A stretch of 64,000 bases of DNA from Bradyrhizobium sp. ARR65 (GTDB lineage Bacteria; Pseudomonadota; Alphaproteobacteria; Rhizobiales; Xanthobacteraceae): positions 95,536 through 159,535 of the forward strand of contig NZ_AWZU01000015.1 in assembly GCF_000472385.1 (NCBI RefSeq). Direction: 5' to 3'. The notes beneath the pieces were generated by a model. That model did not search any database and was not told where the DNA came from. It was given only the letters and a program-made list of their open reading frames with translations. Below, in pieces: positions 8,222-23,749 of the stretch. Position 1 is the first letter of the stretch. Each line of letters begins with the position of its first letter. The translations under genes and the position numbers were made by a program.

Positions 8222-10492
8222 ATGATTACCGGCGATGAGATCGAGACCGATAGCCATTCAATCCTGTCGAGAATAGTAACAATACTGCTGTTCCTGCTCG
8301 CGCAGCTCGTTGCGACGCTGCTGATCGGATCGGTGGCCCTGGCGGTCCGCTTCGAGCCGGTCTGGTCGGCCGAGGCCCAGCCCGTGGCATTCATAAAGCC
8401 AAGCGATGCCCGAGCCGGCTCGCTACTGCTGAAGAACGACGACGGCTATGCCGACGCGACGCGGCTCGGCATCGACGTCGATATCACGGTGTCCGGGCCG
8501 ACCATTCGCGCCCGTGTCACCCAGCTCTTCCGCAATCCGACGCAACAATGGGTGGAGGCGACTTACGTCTATCCGCTGCCGGATGGCGGCGCCGTGGATA
8601 CGCTCAAGATGGTGGTCGGCGACCGCGTGATCGTCGGCGACATCAAGGAGCGGCAGCAGGCCCGCGTCATCTACGAAGAGGCCAAGCAAAACGGCCAGAA
8701 AGCCGCACTGACCGAGCAGGAGCGGCCGAACATTTTCACCAATTCGGTCGCCAATATCGGCCCCGGCGAGACCGTGCTGGTGCAGATCGAATATCAGGAG
8801 CCGGTCCATCAATCCGGCAACGAGTTCTCGCTGCGCGTGCCCCTGGTCGTCGCGCCACGCTACAATCCGGCCCCGGTGGTGCAAACCGCCGATCTGCGCA
8901 CGGACGGCAGCGGTTGGGGCGTAACCAGATCCGATCCAGTCCCCGACCGTGACCGCATCTCGCCGCAGGTAGCGGATCCTGCAGAGAACGCGCCGGTCAA
9001 CCCGACCAGCATCACCGTTCGCCTGCAAGCCGGCTTTCCCTTGGGCGATGTGAAGAGCCACTACCATGAGGTTCAAATCGAGAGTCCCAACGAGACGACG
9101 CGGGTTATCCGCCTCGCCAACGGCCCGGTGGCGGCCGATCGCGATTTCGAATTGACCTGGAAAGCTGCCGCCGAACAAGCGCCGTCGGTCGGCCTGTTTC
9201 GCGAGCATGTCGGCAGTGCCGACTATCTCCTGGCCTTCGTGACGCCGCCGTCCGTTGCGCAAGCCGAGCAGAAGCAGTTCGCCCGCGAGGTGATCTTTGT
9301 GATCGACAATTCCGGTTCGATGGGCGGCACCTCCATCGTTCAGGCCAAAGCCAGCCTCGTTTACGCGCTCGGTCGGCTGCGGCCCGCCGACCGCTTCAAC
9401 GTTATCCGCTTCGACGACACCATGGACGTGCTGTTCCCCTCTTCCGTGCCGGCCGACGCCCGGCACCTCGACACCGCCCTGTCGTTCGTCAACGGCTTGC
9501 AGGCGCGCGGCGGCACCGAAATGGTGCCGGCGATGCGCGCGGCCCTGACCGACAATGCCGACGCCGACGCCGAGCATATTCGTCAGGTCGTGTTCCTGAC
9601 CGATGGCGCGATCGGCAATGAGCAGCAATTGTTCGACACCATCGCCGCCATGCGTGGCCGCTCGCGGGTGTTCATGGTCGGCATCGGCTCGGCGCCAAAC
9701 ACGTTCCTGATGACGCGCGCCGCCGAACTCGGCCGCGGCGCCTTCACCCATATCGGCTCGGTCGACCAGGTCGAGGAGCGGATGCGCGGGCTGTTCGCCA
9801 AGCTGGAAAGTCCTGAAGTCACCGGCCTCACTGCAACATTTTCGGATGCGGCGGCTGACATCACGCCGGCCGCACTTCCGGACCTCTATCGCGACGAGCC
9901 GCTGGTGCTGGCGGCGAAGCTCGACAAGCTCGCGGGCTCGATCGAGGTCAAAGGCCGTATCGGCGACCGGCCGTGGGTGGTGACGCTCCCGCTTGCGAAT
10001 GCCGCCCAAGGCAAAGGCATTTCAAAGCTCTGGGCGCGGCGCAAGGTCAGCGATGCCGAAGTCGCGCGCACCATGCGGCAGATGTCTCCCGAAGAAGCCG
10101 ACAAGGCGATCCTGGCGCTCGCGCTGGAGCATCGACTGGTTTCGCGGCTCACCAGCCTGGTCGCGGTCGACAAGACGCCGAGCCGCCCTGCGGGCGAGCC
10201 GATGAAACCGTCCGAGCTGCCGCTCAACCTTCCCGCGGGCTGGGATTTCGAGAAGGTGTTTGGCGAGCGCGGACATCTGCCGGCTGAGCCGACCGAGCGT
10301 CGCGCCGATGCCGGGGGCGCGAAGACGCAGCTTGCACTGCTCAAGCGGCCAGCAGTCGTGCCCGCGCCGAGCACCCTCACCTTGCCGAAGACGGCAACCG
10401 ATGCGGAAGCGAAGATGATCGCGGGCAGCATCCTGCTCGCGCTCGGCCTGATCCTCTTGGCGGTCAACCGACGTCAACGGCTTGCGCGTTGA
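8222..10492 (+). CDS. Marine-type sortase target: VIT and VWA domain surface protein
   Basis: Exported protein of 756 residues. It has an N-terminal membrane segment (about 19-43), a VIT domain (about 75-200; VTQLFRNPTQQWVEATYVYP, VGDIKERQQARVIYEEAKQN), and a VWA domain with an intact MIDAS DxSxS at D362, S364 and S366 plus a later TDGAIGNEQQ loop. The C-terminus has a proline-rich linker, the sorting-signal-like LPKTA at residues 721-725, a hydrophobic helix and an Arg-rich tail. This matches the proteobacterial sortase-target family normally encoded beside a class GN sortase, which follows at 10685. By family knowledge it would be cleaved at LPKTA and attached or released at the envelope; the acceptor is unknown. 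Start supported by GGGAG upstream. Confidence 0.93.
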   Translation: MITGDEIETDSHSILSRIVTILLFLLAQLVATLLIGSVALAVRFEPVWSAEAQPVAFIKPSDARAGSLLLKNDDGYADATRLGIDVDITVSGPTIRARVTQLFRNPTQQWVEATYVYPLPDGGAVDTLKMVVGDRVIVGDIKERQQARVIYEEAKQNGQKAALTEQERPNIFTNSVANIGPGETVLVQIEYQEPVHQSGNEFSLRVPLVVAPRYNPAPVVQTADLRTDGSGWGVTRSDPVPDRDRISPQVADPAENAPVNPTSITVRLQAGFPLGDVKSHYHEVQIESPNETTRVIRLANGPVAADRDFELTWKAAAEQAPSVGLFREHVGSADYLLAFVTPPSVAQAEQKQFAREVIFVIDNSGSMGGTSIVQAKASLVYALGRLRPADRFNVIRFDDTMDVLFPSSVPADARHLDTALSFVNGLQARGGTEMVPAMRAALTDNADADAEHIRQVVFLTDGAIGNEQQLFDTIAAMRGRSRVFMVGIGSAPNTFLMTRAAELGRGAFTHIGSVDQVEERMRGLFAKLESPEVTGLTATFSDAAADITPAALPDLYRDEPLVLAAKLDKLAGSIEVKGRIGDRPWVVTLPLANAAQGKGISKLWARRKVSDAEVARTMRQMSPEEADKAILALALEHRLVSRLTSLVAVDKTPSRPAGEPMKPSELPLNLPAGWDFEKVFGERGHLPAEPTERRADAGGAKTQLALLKRPAVVPAPSTLTLPKTATDAEAKMIAGSILLALGLILLAVNRRQRLAR

Positions 10493-10500
10493 CGCTGTGA

Positions 10501-10571
10501 TCGAGAGCGGAGACCCCCAAGCTCCGCTCTCGAGGCGCGCGCGGCCACCCGTCCCACCAGGCCGCGCGCGC
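10501..10571. other. Two consecutive GC-rich perfect hairpins between sortase target and sortase
   Basis: First hairpin: 12-base arms 10501-10512 and 10522-10533 (TCGAGAGCGGAG and complement) with a 9-base loop. Second: 12-base arms 10535-10546 and 10560-10571 (GCGCGCGCGGCC and complement). Neither is followed by a T-run, so they are not classical intrinsic terminators, but they could reduce read-through or protect the upstream message's 3' end. Confidence 0.7.
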
Positions 10572-10588
10572 TGCCTTCCTAGTAGCCC

Positions 10589-10664
10589 GTCATTCCGGGG
10601 CGCGTGAGCGCGAGCTGGGAATCTGGAGATTCCGGGGCGATGCTTCGCATCGCCCCGGAATGAC
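10589..10664. repeat. Dispersed GTCATTCCGGGG repeat
   Basis: Ends GTCATTCCGGGG and CCCCGGAATGAC are inverted; the core has GCGATGCTTCGCATCGC. It lies just upstream of the sortase gene and separates it from the target gene. Confidence 0.85.
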
Positions 10665-10684
10665 CGAGACAAACAACGAGCACA

Positions 10685-11263
10685 ATGACGACTCCTAGCG
10701 CGCCCTGCCTCGCCCTCCTCATTACCCTCGTCGGCATCGTCCTGCTCGGTCAGGGCGCCTATATCCATGCCAAGGCGTGGGTTGCGCAGCTTCTGCTGGA
10801 GCGCGCTTTTGCAAGAACCATCACCACCGGACAGCCAACCAAGCCGTGGTCATGGGCGGATACCTGGCCGGTGGCGCGCATCGAGGTGAAGCGGCTGCAT
10901 GTCAGCAGCATCGCGCTCGCGGGCTCCAGCGGCCAGGCGCTTGCGTTCGGCCCGGGACATGTCGAGCTGACGCCTGAAGCCGGCGAGCGCGGCGTTGCCG
11001 TCTATTCCGCGCATCGCGACACCCATTTCCGCTTTCTGCAGGACGTCGTCATTGGCGACGAAATCGACGTCACTCGCAGCGATGGCAAGCGGTTCCGCTA
11101 TCGGGTCGACAGCGCCTCCGTGGTCCGGTTCGATGCCTCGGGGATCGATCCGCTCCGCGACGGATATGAGCTCGTGCTGTCAACCTGCTGGCCGTTTGGG
11201 GCGCTGACGCCGGGGCCGGAACGCTATGTCGTCCACGCCATGCTGATGGGCCCCGGTTCCTGA
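10685..11263 (+). CDS. Class GN (marine proteobacterial) sortase
   Basis: Membrane-anchored transpeptidase of 192 residues. A hydrophobic N-terminal anchor (about 8-26) is followed by the sortase beta-barrel. The catalytic set is visible: H110 in YSAHRDTHF, C168 in VLSTCWPF and R180 in PGPERYVV. Sortases cleave an LPxTG-like sorting signal and transfer the protein to an amino group; the class GN group is found in Gram-negative bacteria, normally with one dedicated VIT/VWA substrate, here encoded at 8222. The 192-base spacer with hairpins and a repeat suggests the two genes are not always co-transcribed. Start ATG at 10685 lacks a strong Shine-Dalgarno. Confidence 0.94.
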   Translation: MTTPSAPCLALLITLVGIVLLGQGAYIHAKAWVAQLLLERAFARTITTGQPTKPWSWADTWPVARIEVKRLHVSSIALAGSSGQALAFGPGHVELTPEAGERGVAVYSAHRDTHFRFLQDVVIGDEIDVTRSDGKRFRYRVDSASVVRFDASGIDPLRDGYELVLSTCWPFGALTPGPERYVVHAMLMGPGS

Positions 11264-11359
11264 TTCCACCCACCGCTTCTCGTTTGTCATGGCGCCAATC
11301 CCGTGAGATGCTTCTGATCCGGGCCAATCAGACCAACCGAATCGAAGCGCGCGAGACGC

Positions 11360-12076
11360 ATGGACTCCCAGATACATTACCTGCCGCTGACGCCGGGCCT
11401 GTTTTCTATCCTGGTCCTGCTGTTCGCAGCGCTCATCATCCTGATCCAGCTTCGGATCCTGCGCTACGCCTATATGCGACTGGGCGTCGGGCCGGGCGCG
11501 GCATTGCTGCTGCTGTTTGGTTCGCTGATCGGCAGCTATTTCAACATCCCGATCACCATACTGCCAGGGGAGACGGTGAAGACCGGAGAAATCGTCGACT
11601 TCTTCGGCATGGAATATGTCGTGCCGCTGGTCACCCGCTATCCCGGCACGGTGCTGGCCGTAAATGTCGGCGGTGCGGTGATCCCGACTTTGATGTCCAT
11701 CTATCTGGTGCTCCGCTATCAGCTCTGGCTGCGTGCAGCCATCGCCGTGATCGTCATCGCGCTCATCATCCATGCCATGGCAACGCCGGTGCACGGCGTC
11801 GGCATCGCCGTGCCCGTCTTTGCACCGGTGGTCGCCACCGCCATTCTCGCCTTTATCCTCTCCCGCGAATATGCCCCGCCGCTCGCCTATATCGGAGGCT
11901 CCATGGGCACGCTGATCGGCGCCGACCTGATGAACCTCGGCAGGATCGGCGGGCTCGGCGCGCCTGTCGCTTCGATTGGCGGCGCGGGAACCTTCGACGG
12001 CATTTTCCTGACCGGCATTCTCGCCGTGCTGCTCGCCGGCATCGCCTCACCTTCGCGGCCGCGACCAAGTTGGTGA
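11360..12076 (+). CDS. DUF1614 multi-pass membrane protein
   Basis: Integral membrane protein of 238 residues with about six to seven hydrophobic helices. The pattern LPLTPGLFSILVLLF, then LRYAYMRLGVGP, then GSYFNIPITILPG matches the DUF1614 family, as does the glycine-rich GGSMGTLIGADLMNL near residue 180. The function of the family is unknown to me. It is 96 bases after the sortase on the same strand; linkage to sortase function is possible but unproven. Confidence 0.8.
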   Translation: MDSQIHYLPLTPGLFSILVLLFAALIILIQLRILRYAYMRLGVGPGAALLLLFGSLIGSYFNIPITILPGETVKTGEIVDFFGMEYVVPLVTRYPGTVLAVNVGGAVIPTLMSIYLVLRYQLWLRAAIAVIVIALIIHAMATPVHGVGIAVPVFAPVVATAILAFILSREYAPPLAYIGGSMGTLIGADLMNLGRIGGLGAPVASIGGAGTFDGIFLTGILAVLLAGIASPSRPRPSW

Positions 12077-12216
12077 GCGGCCTCCACGCAAGGCGCCCAT
12101 CGCCTGACGTGAGTTGCCACGCTCTCCGACTGTCCATAAACATTCGCAAGAAAGGGTGATGCGAATTCACCGCCGCGCGGAAAAAGAAAGAAAAAGCACA
12201 AGGGGAAAGTTACGCC

Positions 12217-14427
12217 ATGGAAGCCAAGGTCTCCGCCATCTCGGAAAAGTGGTCGCCGTCACCGGACGCAAGCCCGGTCATCAAGGGCATCCATGCGATG
12301 CTGCATCCGCGCAACATCGTGCTGGTCGGCGCCACCGACAAGCCGGGCAACTACGCCGAGCGGATCTGGAACAACCTGATCAAATACGGCTACGAGGGCC
12401 GCCTTTATCCCGTTAACGCCAAGCGTGACACGGTGTGGGGCGTGACCTGCTACAAGGATTTTGCCTCGCTGCCCGAAAAGCCCGATCACGTGCTGGTGCT
12501 CGTGCCGGCGCGCGTCGCCGTCCAGGTGGTGCGCGATGCGGCGGCCGCCGGCGCACGTTCAGCGACCATCGTCACCTCAGGCTTCAGCGAATTGCAGGAC
12601 GAGGAGAGCCAGCGGCTTGCAGCCGAGCTGCAGGCCGCCGTGCGCGAGACCGGACTTGCGGTTACGGGGCCGAACTGCCTGGGCAATTTGAGCGCCGGCG
12701 AAAAGATCTTCACCAACATCGACGACCGTATCGTGACCATGGAGCAAGGCGCGGTGGCGATCGCCGGCCAATCCGGCGCGATCGTGATGGCGATCCGCCA
12801 GGCGCTGGAGGATCGCGCCGTCGGCGTCGGCTACATGGTGACGACAGGCAATGAGGCGGGGCTCGAGACGCCCGATCTGATGGCCTATTTCGCGGCCGAT
12901 CCCTCCATTCGCGTGATCGTCGTCTACCTCGAAGGCGTGCGCAACACCAAGGCCTTTCGCGATGCTTGCAAGGCGGCGCGCGCCGCCGGCAAGCCGGTGA
13001 TCGCCCTCAAACTCGGCGCCTCCGAAGGCGGCCGCGCGGCGGCGATGGCGCATACCGGCGCGCTCGCCGGCTCGATCGAAAGCTTTGATGCGATCTCCAA
13101 CCGCGAAGGCGTCATCCGTGTCCGCGGCCTCGACGAACTGATCGAAACCACCGAGTGTTTTGTCCATGCAGATCTGCCCAAGGGCAACCGCCTCGCCGCT
13201 GTGACGCTGTCGGGCGGCAAGCGCGGGCTTCTGATCGACGCGTTTCATTCGGCCGGCCTGAATTTCGCACCGCTGAGCCGGGACGCCAGCTCCAAGCTGG
13301 CTAAAATGCTCGGCCCTGGCTCGATCGTGGGCAATCCGCTGGACGCCGGATTCGCGGCCGTTGTCGATCCCTCCGTCTACATGAAATCGATCAAGATCAT
13401 GATCGACGACCCCGACACCGACATCGTCATCATCGACTCCGAGCTGCCGAAAGCACCGCATGAATTGCGCGAGCGCAGCTTGCGCATCGTCAACGACATG
13501 GCGGGCGAAGCCGCGAAGCCCGTGATCTATATCAGCGCGATGTCGATCGGCTTCACCGACCATACCAAGGGCTTACGCAAATCGCTGCCGAACATCGCGG
13601 TGCTGCAAGGCATGGACCGCGCCGTCGGCGCCATCCAGGCGCTGATCGACTATGCCGCGCTCGACAAGGACGTGCCGGATATCGTTTCGAGCTCGAAGCC
13701 TCAGGCCCGCGCGCTGTTGGAGAAAACGCTAAAGAACGCAAGCGGCGCGGCCCTGGACGAGGTCGCCTCGAAGAAGCTGCTGAAAGCCTACGGCATCCCG
13801 ATCTCGAAGGAAGGAATTGCGCAGACCGCTGCGGAGGCCGTGACGATCGCCAAACAGATCGGCTTTCCCGTTGTCGCCCAGGTGGTCAGCCCCGACATCC
13901 TGCACAAGTCCGATATCGGCGGTGTCATGCTCAATCTCAACAGCGCAGCCGAGGTGAGGAAGGCCTTCGACGACATCACGGCGCGGGTGAAGAAGCTGAA
14001 GAGCAAGCCCAAACTTGAAGGCATCCTGATCGCGCAGCAGGTCAAGGCCGATCTCGAACTTGTCGTCGGCGCCTCGCTCGATGCCGAAATGGGGCCGGTG
14101 GTGCTGTTCGGCACCGGCGGCATCGAGATCGAGTTGATGAAGGACGTGGCGCTCGCCGGCGCGCCGATCGATGAGGCGGAAGCGCGCAAGCTGATCGGCC
14201 GCACCAAGGCCGGCGTGAAGCTGCGAGGCTATCGCGGCAAGCCCGCCCTGCACGAGGCCTCGGCGGTCAAGGCTCTGGTCGGGCTGTCCAACCTGATCGC
14301 CGACGCCGGCAATCGTATCGCGTCCATCGACGTCAACCCGTTCCTGATCAATACCAAGACCGGGGTCGCCGTGGACGCGCTGATCGTGCTCAACAACGCC
14401 GCCGCCAAGGACGCGGCCGGTCATTAA
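12217..14427 (+). CDS. NDP-forming acyl-CoA synthetase, acetate--CoA ligase family
   Basis: Cytoplasmic enzyme of 736 residues that would make an acyl-CoA from a carboxylic acid, CoA and a nucleoside triphosphate through a phosphohistidine. Domain order: CoA-binding Rossmann domain (about 30-155, RNIVLVGATDKPG and VTGPNCLGN), succinyl-CoA ligase-like domains (about 170-470) with the likely phosphoryl His at H279 (MAHTGALAGS), and a C-terminal ATP-grasp domain (about 500-725, KIGFPVVAQ-like KQIGFPVVAQVVSP). Alpha and beta parts are fused as in the acetate/pimeloyl/feruloyl-CoA synthetase group; the acid is not predictable. AGGGGA precedes the ATG. Confidence 0.9.
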   Translation: MEAKVSAISEKWSPSPDASPVIKGIHAMLHPRNIVLVGATDKPGNYAERIWNNLIKYGYEGRLYPVNAKRDTVWGVTCYKDFASLPEKPDHVLVLVPARVAVQVVRDAAAAGARSATIVTSGFSELQDEESQRLAAELQAAVRETGLAVTGPNCLGNLSAGEKIFTNIDDRIVTMEQGAVAIAGQSGAIVMAIRQALEDRAVGVGYMVTTGNEAGLETPDLMAYFAADPSIRVIVVYLEGVRNTKAFRDACKAARAAGKPVIALKLGASEGGRAAAMAHTGALAGSIESFDAISNREGVIRVRGLDELIETTECFVHADLPKGNRLAAVTLSGGKRGLLIDAFHSAGLNFAPLSRDASSKLAKMLGPGSIVGNPLDAGFAAVVDPSVYMKSIKIMIDDPDTDIVIIDSELPKAPHELRERSLRIVNDMAGEAAKPVIYISAMSIGFTDHTKGLRKSLPNIAVLQGMDRAVGAIQALIDYAALDKDVPDIVSSSKPQARALLEKTLKNASGAALDEVASKKLLKAYGIPISKEGIAQTAAEAVTIAKQIGFPVVAQVVSPDILHKSDIGGVMLNLNSAAEVRKAFDDITARVKKLKSKPKLEGILIAQQVKADLELVVGASLDAEMGPVVLFGTGGIEIELMKDVALAGAPIDEAEARKLIGRTKAGVKLRGYRGKPALHEASAVKALVGLSNLIADAGNRIASIDVNPFLINTKTGVAVDALIVLNNAAAKDAAGH

Positions 14428-14506
14428 TCTTCCGCTTTCATCCCCTTGAACGTACAATAACGTCCCGGCGCTCCGCCGCCGGGCGGATGCGGCTTTCGGA
14501 ATCAGG

Positions 14507-15340
14507 ATGCGCCTTACCAACCTCGTGATCGGGACGACAACGCTTGCGGTCATCGCCGCGGTCGTTGTCGGCATGCTCTCCGTTCAGAAGCTGCGCCACG
14601 CGCAACAGCGCAGTCCTCTGCGCATCGTATTTGACGGCTCGGCCAATGGTCTGCGCAAAGGCGGCGCGGTGAACTTCGACGGCATTCCCTCCGGCGAGAT
14701 CACATCGATCAAACTGGAAGGCCCGCGCAGGATCGTAGCGATGGTGATGCTGGACAACGCGACCCCGATTCGCAAGGACACCGTCGTCGGCATCGAGTTC
14801 CAGGGACTAACCGGGCTTGCGGCGATCTCACTGGTCGGCGGCGCCGCAAGCGCGCCACCGGTCCCACTGGATCAGGACGGCATACCCGTGCTGACGGCCG
14901 ATTGGAGCGAACAACAATCGATCACCGACACCCTGCACAACGTCGACAAGGTGATCGTGGACAACCAGGCCGTGTTGAAGGACACTTTGCTCTCTTTTGA
15001 AAGCTATACGGCTTCATTGAAGAGCAAGGGCGAGGCGATCGATGATGCCATCGACAAGGCCGAGGGCGCGTTTGCCAGCTTTGACAACGCGGTCACCAAG
15101 ATCGACGGGCTGGTGCCGGGCCTGGCGGATGGCAGGGTCGGCGAACTCTTTGAAAAGGTCAGGTCGATCCGCGAGATGGCCGATGGTTTGCGGCGCAAGT
15201 CGGCAATCTACATGGAAGAAGGCCGCCGCACTCTGCTCGACGTCAGCGACGCTGCCAACAAAATGAGCCAGAAGTTCGAGCCTCAATCGGCGGCCAATTC
15301 GCAGGCCGCGCCGCGCCGCCAGAGCCCCAGGCGGCAATAA
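14507..15340 (+). CDS. Orphan MCE/MlaD-family protein
   Basis: Protein of 277 residues with a single N-terminal membrane anchor (about 7-26), one MCE domain (about 38-116; FDGSANGLRKGGAVNFDGIPSG and VGIEFQGLTGLAAISL), and a long helical, probably coiled-coil C-terminal region (about 135-250). MCE proteins form hexameric periplasmic rings that carry lipids between membranes, normally with an MlaE permease and MlaF ATPase. None is adjacent here. It is 79 bases behind the acyl-CoA synthetase. The C-terminal tail is rich in Gln, Ala and Arg and may be disordered. Confidence 0.88.
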   Translation: MRLTNLVIGTTTLAVIAAVVVGMLSVQKLRHAQQRSPLRIVFDGSANGLRKGGAVNFDGIPSGEITSIKLEGPRRIVAMVMLDNATPIRKDTVVGIEFQGLTGLAAISLVGGAASAPPVPLDQDGIPVLTADWSEQQSITDTLHNVDKVIVDNQAVLKDTLLSFESYTASLKSKGEAIDDAIDKAEGAFASFDNAVTKIDGLVPGLADGRVGELFEKVRSIREMADGLRRKSAIYMEEGRRTLLDVSDAANKMSQKFEPQSAANSQAAPRRQSPRRQ

Positions 15341-15505
15341 TCCCACCAATATCCCGCGCCCTGCTGAAGGAGCGAAAACGGTGTCCCGATGGCCCGCAGC
15401 GGCCGACGGAGCCGGGTGCTGCAAACCTGAATAAATGTTCATTCCGGAGCGGAACCAAGCGCTCCCCTACGGATCGGTTTGGCTCCCGCCAATCTCGGAT
15501 CTCCA

Positions 15506-15533
15506 CCGCCCGGACTGCATGGCGGCTTTTTTT
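15506..15533 (+). terminator. Possible intrinsic terminator before the poly-HAMP kinase
   Basis: CCGCC (15506-15510) pairs with GGCGG (15521-15525) across a 10-base loop and is followed by C and seven Ts. The stem is short but the T-run is strong. It lies in the 360-base gap 15341-15700, which otherwise shows no gene; the downstream part of that gap is AT-richer and probably holds the kinase promoter. Confidence 0.5.
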
Positions 15534-15700
15534 AATTCCGGCTGGAACCAACTCAGATGCTTTCTATTAGTTTCTCTAGGCCAAATCGGCCAGGTTCCAT
15601 TTTTTGCCCTCTTCCTTTTATTGCTTGATCTGGAATTCTGCCGAAGCTTTCTTGTGTAGATTGTGTCCCAAATCGGCGCGCATTTTTTTGGGGGAATGCC

Positions 15701-21985
<6,285 letters not shown>

Positions 21986-21988
21986 TCG

Positions 21989-23506
21989 ATGGCTTCCATG
22001 ATGGACCATGAAAAGGTGAACATTCTTCTGGTCGACGACCAGCCGGCCAAGTTGCTCGCCTATGAAGTTATCCTGAAGGAACTCGGCGAGAATCTCGCGG
22101 TCGCGACCTCCGGCCGCGAAGCTCTGGAATATCTGCTCAAGAACGAGGTAGCTGTCATTCTCGTCGATGTATGCATGCCCGAACTGGACGGCTTCGAGCT
22201 CGCCGCCATGATCCGGGAGCATCCGCGATTTCAGAAGACGGCGATGATCTTCATCTCGGCCATCCAGGTCAGCGATCTCGATCGTCTGCGCGGCTACGAG
22301 ATGGGGGCGGTGGATTACGTTCCGGTGCCCGTCGTTCCCGAAGTGTTGCGCGCGAAGATCAAGGTCTTTGCCGAGCTCTACCGCAAGACGAGACAGCTCG
22401 AGCGGCTCAACGCCGAGCTCGAGGACCGCGTCCACGCCCGCACGGCCGAGCTGGAGAACTCGAACGCCAAGCTGGTCGAGAGCGAGCAACGCCGCAGCAT
22501 GGCGCTCGCCGCCGGCAAGATGGGGTCGTGGGATTGGGACTGGGTCAACGGCGACTGGATGTGGGACGAGGGTCAATACCGGATTTTTGGCGTTGATCCC
22601 AGGAGCTTTGAGGTTACCTCGGAGAACATCAAGAAGCTGCTGCACCCGGATGACCTCGAGCGGTTGCGCAAGGCGGTCAGCCATTTCGAGCGCGGCACCC
22701 ACGCCTATGAAACGGAATTCCGCATCGTGCGCCCCGATGGCGAGGAGCGCTGGTGCGTCGGCACTGCGGCCGCATCCGTCGATCGGACCGGCCGGGTGGT
22801 GCGGGTGAGCGGGGTCACCATCGACATCACCGAACGCAAACGCGCGGAGGACCGGCAAAACCTGCTTGCGCGGGAGGTCGATCATCGCGCGAAGAATGCG
22901 CTGGCGCTGGCGCAGTCCATCGTGCGGCTGACGCGCGGGGCGACGTTGAAGGAGTACATCCAGGCGGTCGAGGGAAGGATCAGCGCGCTGGCGCGCGTCC
23001 ACACCATCCTCTCACTCTCGAATTGGCAGGGCGCGGAGATCGGACGGCTGGTCGACGAGGAGATCTCACCCTATTCCACCGGCGAACAGATCGAGCTTTA
23101 TGGGCCGGAATTGCAGCTTGAGCCCGCGACCGCACAGACGCTGGCGCTGGCCGTCCATGAGCTGGTCACCAACTCCGCCAAATACGGCGCGCTCTCCTCG
23201 CATTCCGGCCGGCTGAAGATCCGGTGGGAGGTGCGGCCCGATCTCCTGCAAATCTTTTGGGAAGAGCGCGACGGACCGCTGGTGCAAACGCCGATATCGC
23301 GCGGCTTCGGCACCCGCAGCGTGATCGCCAGCATCGAGTCGCAACTCGGCGGGCGGGCCGACTTCGATTGGCGCGCGGAGGGCCTTATTTGCCGTTTATC
23401 GGTACCGCTGGGCAAGGATTTCCCGGCGGGCCAGATCAATCTTCATGCTGGCTTCAACGGCAGCGGCCGAGAGCCACTGCTGCGATCGGCCGGCGCGGCG
23501 GAGTGA
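21989..23506 (+). CDS. Receiver-PAS-HWE histidine kinase
   Basis: Cytoplasmic signalling protein of 505 residues. Receiver domain at about 10-130 with phospho-Asp D60 (VILVDVCMPELDG); a coiled coil (about 135-170); a PAS/PAC domain (about 175-285, ending VTIDITERKRAED); then an HWE/HisKA_2-type kinase with phospho-acceptor H299 in REVDHRAKNALA and the ATP-binding NSAKYGA box. It starts 3 bases after the poly-HAMP kinase stop, so the two are almost certainly co-translated; the D60 receiver is a plausible acceptor for that kinase. ATGs at 21998 and 22001 are alternative starts. HWE kinases often act in light or general stress signalling, but no partner gene is visible here. Confidence 0.93.
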   Translation: MASMMDHEKVNILLVDDQPAKLLAYEVILKELGENLAVATSGREALEYLLKNEVAVILVDVCMPELDGFELAAMIREHPRFQKTAMIFISAIQVSDLDRLRGYEMGAVDYVPVPVVPEVLRAKIKVFAELYRKTRQLERLNAELEDRVHARTAELENSNAKLVESEQRRSMALAAGKMGSWDWDWVNGDWMWDEGQYRIFGVDPRSFEVTSENIKKLLHPDDLERLRKAVSHFERGTHAYETEFRIVRPDGEERWCVGTAAASVDRTGRVVRVSGVTIDITERKRAEDRQNLLAREVDHRAKNALALAQSIVRLTRGATLKEYIQAVEGRISALARVHTILSLSNWQGAEIGRLVDEEISPYSTGEQIELYGPELQLEPATAQTLALAVHELVTNSAKYGALSSHSGRLKIRWEVRPDLLQIFWEERDGPLVQTPISRGFGTRSVIASIESQLGGRADFDWRAEGLICRLSVPLGKDFPAGQINLHAGFNGSGREPLLRSAGAAE

Positions 23507-23583
23507 TATTTCCGCCGTTCTGTACGAAAGCGGCGCCGCCGCGACAGCCATCACAGCGAATGCTGCGCGACGTCGCCTTCTCC

Positions 23584-23740
23584 GTCATTGCGAGGAGCGA
23601 AAGCGACGACCCGCCGTCGCTCGCTGCGCGAGCTATGGCGAGGCGTGAAGTCCCGCCGAAGCGCCTTTGCGCGTAGGCGGAAGCAATCCAGACTGCATCC
23701 GCGGAGAAAGTCCGGATCGCTTTGCTTCGCTGGAAATGAC
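23584..23740. repeat. Dispersed repeat, GTCATTGCGAGGAGCG family
   Basis: Starts GTCATTGCGAGGAGCGAAAG and ends CTTTGCTTCGCTGGAAATGAC, with inner GAAGCAATCCAGACTGC. The ends are inverted. This is another common Bradyrhizobium-type intergenic element and fills most of the gap between convergent genes. Confidence 0.7.
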
Positions 23741-23749
23741 GGCAATACC

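Noticed and set aside
8423..10009. A minus-strand open frame of 528 codons opposite the VIT/VWA gene
   Set aside because: The plus-strand protein has a full set of VIT, VWA and sorting-signal features; the antisense product is Arg/His-rich without motifs.
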